Origin: Pedobacter cryoconitis
GTDB taxonomy: Bacteria; Bacteroidota; Bacteroidia; Sphingobacteriales; Sphingobacteriaceae
Length of the DNA: 64,000 bases
Direction of reading: 5' to 3'
Assembly: GCF_003259615.1 (NCBI RefSeq)
Contig: NZ_QLLR01000001.1
Coordinates: 422,782-486,781, forward strand
Positions 57,607 through 64,000 of the stretch are shown in pieces. The translations under genes were made by a program, and so were the position numbers. The notes below the pieces were generated by a model. The model was given only the letters and a program-made list of their open reading frames with translations. It made no database searches and was not told the origin of the DNA. Position 1 is the stretch's first letter; the number at the start of each line of letters is the position of its first letter.

Positions 57607-58208
57607 CTATTTTAACAACGTCAAGAAGTTAGCGTTCTTATAATCTTCCTTATTTTGATTGTATATAGCGGAAGCTGGATATATTTCAAGACAGGGCGAC
57701 TTTTGGTTGGATCTTAAGTAGTCAAAATGAGCAGACAAGGGTAGAAAGATCTGTGTTACCATATTACCAAAATTAACGATCAGCGTTAATTCAGATGAAA
57801 ACCACCATCTTTGAAAATCCAATTTGCTTCATAAAGCTCTGCGAAAGGATCTGCAAACTTTCTATTGACTACTTTAGTGATGTAAACAATTGGAATGTAA
57901 GCCGACGCAGATGTTTTCCCAAGTAGCCAGTCAAACAAAGCCCTGTATTTTTCTAGACGATCTACTGGCAATATGGAAAGGCCAATTTTCACCAATGCTT
58001 TATAAACATGTAATGGTTTAAATGATGGTATCCGGAAACGGACCGACAGTTTTGTATTCTCGTGACCATACACTAAGTCATCTATATTTCCCAATTTAAT
58101 TTTTAGTTCCCCATCTACTGATTGAACAATGGTCCTGGTCAACTCATCATTGTTTTCTGTTCTCGGACTGAATGCCGGAATTTTCTTTTTCCCTTTTACC
58201 TGAACCAT
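57607..58208 (-). pseudogene. Hypothetical protein broken by a single-base deletion
   Basis: The first frame (58208 down to 57786) begins MVQVKGKKKIPAFSPRTENN and has KPLHVYKALVKIGLSILPVD and ELYEANWIFKDG before running off. The next frame continues as FSSELTLIVNFGNMVTQIFL, then PCLEIYPASAIYNQNKEDYK and ends at 57607. One missing base near 57815 explains the shift. The restored protein is about 200 residues. The middle (VYKALVKIGLSIL) recalls the C-terminal part of some HNH-type proteins, but the nuclease core is missing, so I give no function. Confidence 0.55.
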
Positions 58209-58409
58209 TGTTAAATATGGAAGGAAAATTTAGACAAATGACTTTCATAGCCACTGAATAACACATTACTTGTATTAGGTTAAACGTTGTATCTATTTCT
58301 AATTTCATATTTGAATATAAGCGTTTGTCTATTCGTTAATAAATCAATTGACAATTTATTTACGGAATATGAAACGAGTAATTTACATAGGTTGCTCCGA
58401 TAATCAAAA

Positions 58410-58862
58410 TTAATCTATCAAGTCTTTAGTTGGGATTTCGATCAGCTTATTACAATATTCCGAATCCCTTGACTCTCTGTAAAATATGTGGATTTTATCA
58501 TAATTATTCTTGTGACTTATAGCAGAATAGACCTTCTTGGCAATTGACTTGGACAGAGAATCTAAGAACAAACTATCTTTCAGGCAGTAGGATTCCAGAA
58601 AATCCTTCTTTTTACTCTCAAGGATAACATAGAAAGTGCCATTCGTTCTATTCTTGGCGATTGCAGGCCCACTATGCGTAAACGAAACATCGCATTTATA
58701 ATTGGTAGCTAATTGTTTTTCTAGTGTTGATTCTTGGGCAGTCAATTTAACTTTATATCCATATTCAGTAGTTTGGTATACACCATGGAAAAAGTTATTT
58801 AAAAACAAAACTGAGAATATGGCAATTAAAATTATCAATACAACTATTATTGCTCGTTTCAT
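58410..58862 (-). CDS. Candidate immunity protein (membrane-anchored)
   Basis: The 150-residue protein starts one base after the stop of the lipase-like effector (58864). It has an N-terminal transmembrane anchor (MKRAIIVVLIILIAIFSVLF, residues 1-22) and a hydrophilic domain with two Cys in its last third (ESYCLKD, SEYCNKL). An effector against the envelope would need an immunity protein facing the periplasm, which this one is placed and shaped to be. No family is recognised, and the immunity role is inferred from position and topology. Confidence 0.6.
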   Translation of the reverse strand: MKRAIIVVLIILIAIFSVLFLNNFFHGVYQTTEYGYKVKLTAQESTLEKQLATNYKCDVSFTHSGPAIAKNRTNGTFYVILESKKKDFLESYCLKDSLFLDSLSKSIAKKVYSAISHKNNYDKIHIFYRESRDSEYCNKLIEIPTKDLID

Positions 58863-58863
58863 A

Positions 58864-59727
58864 TTAATGTTTTGGTATATAATTTAATCGAATTCCATTT
58901 ACAGAGCCAAATTTTGTTCCGTTTGGGGTAGATTCGGGCTTTTGCTTCCAAATAATTCTTCCCTTTTCCATAAACATACCTATAACAACTGACCTTAGAT
59001 CTTCTAGGTAAGGAAAGACTTCTTCATTTTTACTATATCCATGTACACTCTTCCATGTTAAATTGGAGTCATTTGCAATTCCCCATTTATCGACTCCGGA
59101 TTTGATCCTGTAGTTTCCTGTAATGTAGTCTTTTAGCCAGCCCGTTTCAAAACCTAGCTGATATGTCATAGGCTGCGGTGGAGTATCAAAATCTTCTGCT
59201 TCATCGGTAGATAGGTGCACAACAGTGTCAACTTTCCACCCTTCTTTTATTAAGAACTTTGCTAATCCTGCACCATATCCACCACCTTCACTATGGGTAA
59301 CCATATAAAAGGCATGCTTTCTTTTATCCATTCCCTCCAATAAATTACCATGTATAGATCTTGCGTTTTTATTATGCTGTTCAATTTTGCTAATATTCGC
59401 CCCGGAATAAATGCCCTTTTTATCTGCATTTTCAATATACCTTTTAAAATATGCATCATCAAAAACTCTAAGATCTGTTAGCCCCTTGTTAAACCGGTCT
59501 GCTCCATCACTATCCCCACCCATAAATGATGATCCGTCAAGATATATATGTGTGTTAGGAGCTTCATATAAACTGAAAAAACGCTCTGCGGCTTTCTCAA
59601 ATTCTTTGAAACCTCCTTCTTTAGAGCCCCAATAACGTTTACCGGGCTCCGTTGATTTCATTATCGAACCAATCGGGCCACCATTCCAATATCCGTTCAC
59701 AAAGATAATTTTCCCCTTATTTACCAT
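58864..59727 (-). CDS. Lipase-like alpha/beta hydrolase, candidate type VI effector
   Basis: The 287-residue protein starts at MVNKGKIIFVNGYWNG. A TTG at 59751 overlaps the TssD gene and is unlikely. The nucleophile elbow is YMVTHSEGGGYGAG, giving Ser146. Asp/Glu-rich VVHLSTDEAEDFDTP may carry the acid, and a His in SVHGYSKNEE near residue 240 is the likely base. There is no signal peptide, as expected of a substrate loaded on an Hcp tube. It lies 11 bases after TssD and one base before the small membrane protein. It may attack membrane lipids of rival cells (inference). Confidence 0.65.
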   Translation of the reverse strand: MVNKGKIIFVNGYWNGGPIGSIMKSTEPGKRYWGSKEGGFKEFEKAAERFFSLYEAPNTHIYLDGSSFMGGDSDGADRFNKGLTDLRVFDDAYFKRYIENADKKGIYSGANISKIEQHNKNARSIHGNLLEGMDKRKHAFYMVTHSEGGGYGAGLAKFLIKEGWKVDTVVHLSTDEAEDFDTPPQPMTYQLGFETGWLKDYITGNYRIKSGVDKWGIANDSNLTWKSVHGYSKNEEVFPYLEDLRSVVIGMFMEKGRIIWKQKPESTPNGTKFGSVNGIRLNYIPKH

Positions 59728-59738
59728 ATAAATAAAGA

Positions 59739-60140
59739 TTAAACTGGCCAATCATTGTTATGATCAACACCATTAATAGTTAAACTTTTTGCGGCTATAA
59801 TTATCGTCGTTGTCATGCTAGCAGATCCAATTGCATTATAATGAGTGTGGTACTCAACACAATAGGCATCAATAAAAGCAACTCTCTGGAATGCAGTCTC
59901 TTCATCAATCTTGTAGAATGTGATCATTCCCGACCTGACTTTATAACTGTCAACCATCCATTTTAATAGTAAAGTATCTGGTGGAGTGCTAATTTGCACC
60001 ATTATGTTACCACCCCTTGCAGGTGTTGAAGGCCTACTTTTATCATCTAGCAATTGATGAAATGAATAGTTGCATTGCATAACGCTATACTTAGCAACTG
60101 GATTATCCTTAAAACTTAGGTGTGTGTTAAACGATGACAT
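59739..60140 (-). CDS. tssD: Type VI secretion tube protein TssD (Hcp), Bacteroidota type
   Basis: The 133-residue protein matches the Bacteroidota Hcp/TssD family across its length: MSSFNTHLSFKDNPVAKYSV, then SRPSTPARGGNIMVQI, then LLKWMVDSYKVRSGMITFYK and IDAYCVEYHTHYNAIGSASM, ending GVDHNNDW. Hcp forms the hexameric rings of the inner tube and can carry effectors in its bore. No sheath, baseplate, ClpV or membrane complex genes are in the window, so this is an orphan copy. It heads a tight three-gene operon. Confidence 0.85.
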   Translation of the reverse strand: MSSFNTHLSFKDNPVAKYSVMQCNYSFHQLLDDKSRPSTPARGGNIMVQISTPPDTLLLKWMVDSYKVRSGMITFYKIDEETAFQRVAFIDAYCVEYHTHYNAIGSASMTTTIIIAAKSLTINGVDHNNDWPV

Positions 60141-60529
60141 ACAAGTTGATTTATGTTTATAAGTAGATTACTAAAAGTAATAATTAATATCGAAAAAAGA
60201 TATTATATTAAATAGGAATCTTATCCGTCTTGCTTATTCAGCTGTCACAGACTAAAGTGCATTTTCCTTATAAAGAAATGATTGGAATTGGGGGTTAGCG
60301 AACTAACACGCTTTTTCGAGAAAAGAGTAGATTAATGAGTACAGATGATAGCTATTCTCATTAATCTACTGCTTCCTAACAATTAAAATTACCTGTCAAA
60401 GGCCGGATTCCCTATCCCTTTGTTTCCTGAAAAGCAGAGGCTTCAACCTAAAGTATACAACATGAGGTTTGATTTCAGCTGTTTCAAAGAGACCGAACTA
60501 ACAAAAGCTGTGATTATGATTCAAAAAAT
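60141..60529. other. 389-base gap between integrase and TssD genes
   Basis: No gene is visible. A 14-bp-arm perfect inverted repeat (60326-60370) is the only clear structure. The promoter of the TssD operon should lie at about 60150-60200, but I see no clean TAnnTTTG box there on the minus strand. Confidence 0.5.
60326..60370. repeat. 14-bp inverted repeat with 17-base loop
   Basis: AGTAGATTAATGAG (60326-60339) and CTCATTAATCTACT (60357-60370) are exact reverse complements. It lies downstream of the integrase gene and has no T run. It could be a weak terminator or a protein-binding site of the island. Confidence 0.7.
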
Positions 60530-62212
60530 TTATATTCGGCTGCTAGTGATCGGGGAATAACTAATTTGACTTCGGGTCATAACCCTTTCTACTATTTGAA
60601 ATTCGCTTAAATTCGGTTTTATAACCTTGGTGTCAAAAAGTGATCTACTTTCAACCGGGATCTTTGGACTTTCAGTTGAACATAATAACGGAACACCAAT
60701 CATCTGTAACTCACCTCCTGGATAGACCGCAATTGAGCAAATCTGAAATTCATCAATTTTCTTTGTAAGCTTTAAATGCCCAAAGGAATTGTTGTCACGC
60801 TGCTTCTCATAACCAATACTTAGTAGATAATTGACAAACTCATCAAACTGTTTATGTTTCTGATTTGAATATTCTTCTGATACAGTAGTGTCTCGTTCAA
60901 TGTTTATCTCTTCAAAGTAATTGCCATCTTCGAAATATCCCGTTTCAAGCGATTTAACGAGGCTGAGTTTACCTTGCAGAGCGAGACAAACCTGTTCTTG
61001 AACCTTGTCAACAATAGACCAATCTCGATCCAGATAAATGTCTGTTGTCTTGTGTTCTTCGTTGACGTGATTTAAAGCTTCTCCAATATCATCCTTAGAT
61101 ATACCACATTTATTCCTCGCAATATTGGCAAAACTATGTCTTGCCCAATACATGGTGATTTCTTTAAATCCAAGAATTTTATTCAGGTCTCTAAAACCCA
61201 TGGATAGTGCTGTGTTAAAGGCGTCTTCTGCACAGTATCTGACCTTCAAAACGCCAATGTATTTGTTTATGATCTTCCTTGCTTCCGGGAGAATTCTAAC
61301 GCTAAAAAAAGCATTGTCCTCTCTCTGTCCAGATGTTTTTGACCTGTTGTAGTCCCACCTTTTACTTTTCGGTTTCAATAAGTCGAGAAAGTTATAAAAA
61401 TCACATGCATTCGCCCCACATGAATAAAAACTCAACATGTAAAAGTCACGCGCGAGCTCGGCCCTACTTCCTGGTTTAGGTTTGCAAGTTTTAATTGCTC
61501 GTACTTGCTCAATCGTATGACATCGCTTCTGTGTTTTTGGTGACGATCCCAGTTTGTATGTATCAAAAGGGTAATGTTTAATCAAGATTAATCCAAAGTC
61601 TATGTTGTTATATGTTCTTTTGGCTTCATTGAATAGCGTTCTAAGATCTCTCAAATGATTATAAAGCCCTCCTTTTTTTAACCCATTTTGAGTAGACATA
61701 ACTTCTTTACCGAGCTGATTTATTCTAACCATGGACCTTGGAGCTTTAAGCCACTTTTCATAAGAAAAAAGCATGTTTGAATTTATTTCTTCAATCGGCA
61801 CGCTTGTTCTTCGAAAGTAGTCACAAAGGCTATTAACAACAGTACGAAAATTATTTGCAGAACCATTTCGTTTCTCCGATCTTAACACCGCTATATGTTC
61901 TCGGCTGAATGCTATAAAATCTATATTTTTTCCTTTTTTACTCAAATAATCTCTCAGAGCCTCGCAAGAGAGCGAATCTAACTTAATCCCGAGATTACTT
62001 ATTGTGGACCTGTGTTCTAAAAGTTCGTCATCGATGACTTTTAGAATAAACTTGTCTTTAATTGTAAAATCTGCTGTCAATTGTTTCTGGGAAAGATAGT
62101 GGGTGGTATCAAAGAATTTTCTTTCCTTTTTGTGGTAAACACAAATTTTAACATTAAACGTTCCATCAATCCTAGAGTGATGGGAATAAATTTTAGCACT
62201 AACAGTTGCCAT
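60530..62212 (-). CDS. Tyrosine-type site-specific integrase with C-terminal extension
   Basis: The 560-residue protein starts at MATVSAKIYSHHSRIDGTFN. A longer frame from 62233 is possible. It has an Arm-DNA-binding N terminus, a SAM-like core (about 100-210) and a catalytic domain: ARDFYMLSFYSCGANACDFY, SKTSGQREDNAFFSVRI, MYWARHSFANIARN and the nucleophile Tyr in HKTTDIYLDRDW. The usual Arg of the first box is not obvious. About 150 residues follow the Tyr, well beyond the family norm (near 400), with no motif I recognise. It would integrate the island at tRNA-Met. Confidence 0.88.
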   Translation of the reverse strand: MATVSAKIYSHHSRIDGTFNVKICVYHKKERKFFDTTHYLSQKQLTADFTIKDKFILKVIDDELLEHRSTISNLGIKLDSLSCEALRDYLSKKGKNIDFIAFSREHIAVLRSEKRNGSANNFRTVVNSLCDYFRRTSVPIEEINSNMLFSYEKWLKAPRSMVRINQLGKEVMSTQNGLKKGGLYNHLRDLRTLFNEAKRTYNNIDFGLILIKHYPFDTYKLGSSPKTQKRCHTIEQVRAIKTCKPKPGSRAELARDFYMLSFYSCGANACDFYNFLDLLKPKSKRWDYNRSKTSGQREDNAFFSVRILPEARKIINKYIGVLKVRYCAEDAFNTALSMGFRDLNKILGFKEITMYWARHSFANIARNKCGISKDDIGEALNHVNEEHKTTDIYLDRDWSIVDKVQEQVCLALQGKLSLVKSLETGYFEDGNYFEEINIERDTTVSEEYSNQKHKQFDEFVNYLLSIGYEKQRDNNSFGHLKLTKKIDEFQICSIAVYPGGELQMIGVPLLCSTESPKIPVESRSLFDTKVIKPNLSEFQIVERVMTRSQISYSPITSSRI

Positions 62213-62343
62213 AAAAATGGTTGCTTGGCACACAAGTTACGTTACATTTACGTTACACTTTTGCGTGCAGTTAAACAAAAATCCTTGTTGAACCTGACTT
62301 ATGGACGACTGCCAAAACCAGTGCTGAAGGCTAAAAATACCTA

Positions 62344-62400
62344 CGTTTAGAAACGAAAAAAGCCGCTTCTCTTTTCAGAAAAGCGGCTTTTTAAGCAGTG
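62344..62400. repeat. Right attachment-type direct repeat (57 bp)
   Basis: Identical to 56021-56077. It ends at the 3' end of the tRNA-Met gene and contains the terminator hairpin that follows the tRNA. Confidence 0.8.
62355..62394 (-). terminator. Terminator of the tRNA-Met gene
   Basis: AAAAAGCCGCTT...AAGCGGCTTTTTT, read on the minus strand, lies directly after the tRNA and has a T run. It is inside the 57-bp repeat. Confidence 0.75.
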
Positions 62401-62472
62401 GGCCATGATGGGCTCGAACCATCGACCAAAAGATTATGAGTCTTCTACTCTAACCAGCTGAGCTAATGGCCC
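62399..62472 (-). tRNA. tRNA-Met (anticodon CAT)
   Basis: Read on the minus strand, the 74-base gene folds as a full cloverleaf: acceptor GGGCCAT/ATGGCCC, D arm GCTC...GAGT, anticodon arm GAAGA-CTCATAA-TCTTT (CAT), and T arm GATGG-TTCGAGC-CCATC, with discriminator A. No CCA is encoded. The first pair is G-C, so it is an elongator (or Ile2) species, not the initiator. It is the integration target of the island. Confidence 0.9.
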
Positions 62473-62538
62473 GCGTAAAATCTATTAGATTTTGCGAGTG
62501 CAATGTTACATATTTGTATCGAATTTTAAAAATACTTT

Positions 62539-63177
62539 ATGCAAAAAATTAAGAATATAATCTTCGATTACGGAAATGTGATCTTTGAAATCGACTTCAG
62601 AATTACGCAAAACTCTCTGGCACAAATCGGTATACCAAATATAGAAACTTTTTTCGGTCATTCAGGACACCATAAAATATTTAATGAATTAGAGACTGGA
62701 GCCATCACTCCTGCTCAATTCAGAGACGGAATCAGAGAAATTGCACAAAATTCAGCACTAACTGACCAGCAAATTGATGGCGCATGGAACAGTTTATTGA
62801 TCGGTGTACACCCTGATACGCATCAGGTACTGCTTGAAACAAAGAAAAATTACAGAACTTTTCTTTTGAGCAACACTAATCAGATCCATTACGACTATAT
62901 CATGGACTATCTCCAAAAAGAACATAACGTACCCAGCAATGATCACCTGTTCGAGAAAGCCTATTACTCCCAGCTCATGAAGCTCCGTAAGCCACATATA
63001 GAAATATTTGAACAAGTGATTAAAGAAAATAATCTTAATCCCGCAGAGACGTTATTTATAGACGATACCCCAGGTCATTTGGAAGGCGCAAAGAAAGCAG
63101 GACTACAAACCTTACTCATGACAGAAAAGCCAGAAAACCTCGGCGCATTCTTAAAAAGTAATGGTATATTAATATAG
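62539..63177 (+). CDS. HAD-family phosphatase
   Basis: The 212-residue protein has the haloacid dehalogenase motifs: IIFDYGNVIFEIDF (motif I, nucleophile Asp about residue 9), FLLSNTNQIHYDY (motif II), KPHIEIFEQVIKENNLNPAE (motif III Lys) and LFIDDTPGHLEGAKKAG (motif IV). It is typical of small-molecule HAD phosphatases. The DUF962 gene starts immediately after its stop codon, so the two are probably co-transcribed. Confidence 0.9.
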   Translation: MQKIKNIIFDYGNVIFEIDFRITQNSLAQIGIPNIETFFGHSGHHKIFNELETGAITPAQFRDGIREIAQNSALTDQQIDGAWNSLLIGVHPDTHQVLLETKKNYRTFLLSNTNQIHYDYIMDYLQKEHNVPSNDHLFEKAYYSQLMKLRKPHIEIFEQVIKENNLNPAETLFIDDTPGHLEGAKKAGLQTLLMTEKPENLGAFLKSNGILI

Positions 63178-63513
63178 ATGAACAACAATCAACAAATGCC
63201 CGATCATAAATACAAAACAATCAAAGAATTTTACCCGTTTTATCTGCAGGAACACCAGAATACCACAAACAGGATATTACACTTCATAGGAACAGGACTT
63301 ATCGGCCTCTGCTTTATTACAGCCATGCTTTTCCACAATTTCATCTTCTTTGCACTCATACCAGTTGTCGGCTATGGATTTGCATGGGCAGGACATTTCT
63401 TTTTTGAGAAAAATAAGCCAGCCACCTTTAAATACCCATTGTTCAGCCTGGCAAGTGATTTTTTATTATTCGGCGACTTGATGATGGGCAGGCAGCCCTT
63501 CAAAGTTAAATAG
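63178..63513 (+). CDS. DUF962/Mpo1-like protein
   Basis: The 111-residue membrane protein has the family signature: KTIKEFYPFYLQEHQNTTNR, then ILHFIGTGLIGLCFITAMLF, and GYGFAWAGHFFFEKNKPATF, with His residues placed as in the Mpo1 metal-dependent dioxygenase fold. It has two or three membrane segments. It abuts the HAD phosphatase gene without spacing. Confidence 0.88.
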   Translation: MNNNQQMPDHKYKTIKEFYPFYLQEHQNTTNRILHFIGTGLIGLCFITAMLFHNFIFFALIPVVGYGFAWAGHFFFEKNKPATFKYPLFSLASDFLLFGDLMMGRQPFKVK

Positions 63514-63628
63514 CTGATATTGATAATAATATAAAACTTAATAGACATACGCTATATCAGTATAGAAATTAGGTGTTGGGATACCGTTAGAATACTAGCT
63601 ACTTTTATCAAAGCAAAACGAAATAACC

Positions 63629-64000
63629 ATGGAAGAAACGAATAAACCAACGCGCAAATTAACAACTGCATCCGGCAGGCCTTATGCCGAACATGAGAAC
63701 TCTCAGTCTGTAGGCAGAAGAGGCCCTTTATTATTACAAGACTTTGTATTACATGAGAAAATGGCCCACTTTAACCGGGAACGTATCCCTGAAAGAGTAG
63801 TGCATGCCAAAGGAACAGGCGCATATGGTACACTGACAATCACCCATGATATATCAAAGTATACAAAAGCAAAGATTTTCAATCAAATTGGCAATACCTG
63901 TAAAATGTTTTTACGTTTCTCTACCGTAGGTGGCGAAAAAGGTAGCGCTGACTCTGAAAGAGATCCGCGTGGCTTTGCACTTAAGTTTTATACAGAAGAT
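63629..64000 (+). CDS. Catalase, N-terminal part (3' end outside window)
   Basis: The first 124 codons are present. The start [20 protein letters not shown] is followed by the catalase core: [36 protein letters not shown] with the catalytic His, and [33 protein letters not shown]. This is a monofunctional haem catalase of the small-subunit (clade 3) type. The gene runs off the window end. Confidence 0.93.
   Translation, partial: MEETNKPTRKLTTASGRPYAEHENSQSVGRRGPLLLQDFVLHEKMAHFNRERIPERVVHAKGTGAYGTLTITHDISKYTKAKIFNQIGNTCKMFLRFSTVGGEKGSADSERDPRGFALKFYTED

Larger units (their letters stand above)
56021..62400. mobile_element. tRNA-Met-targeted integrative island with type VI cargo operon
   Basis: The island is 6.4 kb, bounded by the perfect 57-bp repeats. 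It has a tyrosine integrase at its tRNA-proximal end and cargo on the same strand: TssD, a lipase-like effector, a small membrane protein, a frameshifted hypothetical gene, a zinc-ribbon protein and a twice-frameshifted nuclease-like gene. There are no mobilisation or replication genes, so it could be a stand-alone integrative element or a remnant that needs helper transfer. All cargo reads toward the left repeat. Confidence 0.75.

Overview
The window is chromosomal DNA from a Bacteroidota bacterium, most likely a Pedobacter-like member of the Sphingobacteriaceae. The evidence is the A+T-rich sequence, A-rich ribosome-binding regions, TAnnTTTG-type -7 promoter boxes, and many Bacteroidota-typical families: LytTR regulators, AraC regulators with a 7TM N-terminus, TonB-dependent receptors with carboxypeptidase-like N-terminal domains, GH97, DUF1080, DUF6660 and a TssD-type Hcp. 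Several genes end in terminators with the same core (AAGCCGCTTTTC-type stems).

Layout. 1-3.8 kb: a light/stress-type signalling cluster (end of a histidine kinase, an Rcp1-like receiver, a receiver-PAS-kinase hybrid) plus two small stress-type proteins. 3.9-13 kb: ordinary metabolic genes (P1 peptidase, HxlR regulator with divergent NAD(P)H oxidoreductase, EcsC-like protein, sugar dehydrogenase, S9 peptidase, NAD-dependent epimerase, DUF808 protein). 13-22 kb: two FAD monooxygenases, each with its own AraC regulator, flank a LytS/LytTR two-component pair and a DinB protein. 22-24.3 kb: a GH97 alpha-glucosidase. 25.5-31.8 kb: a 3-ketosugar-type cluster (DUF1080 hydrolase, DeoR regulator, MFS transporter, gluconate-dehydrogenase subunit 3-like protein, GMC oxidoreductase, exported sugar isomerase). 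Both of its control regions carry the palindrome GCAAATTTGC. 31.8-35.8 kb: WYL regulator, a frameshifted YdeI gene and RidA, whose divergent promoters carry matching GTGACA-N6-TGTCAC operators, and an ABC-F ATPase. 36-47.5 kb: an A+T-rich accessory stretch with an AraC regulator, lipoproteins, an ATPase, a long perfect hairpin, a DUF6660/TonB receptor pair and a 7TM-AraC/outer-membrane barrel pair. 47.6-55.1 kb: an acyltransferase, a membrane LytTR regulator, and an EmrAB-TolC-type tripartite efflux operon with a divergent AraC regulator.

The most striking part is 56.0-62.4 kb: a 6.4-kb island bounded by a perfect 57-bp direct repeat next to a tRNA-Met gene. A tyrosine integrase lies at the tRNA end. 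Inside is a compact three-gene operon: a Bacteroidota Hcp/TssD tube protein, a lipase-like protein with an HSxGG nucleophile motif, and a membrane-anchored small protein starting one base after it. I read this as an orphan type VI secretion cargo module (carrier, effector, immunity) that travels on a tRNA-targeted element. The rest of the island holds a zinc-ribbon protein and two genes broken by single-base deletions. The window ends with HAD phosphatase, DUF962 and the start of a catalase gene.
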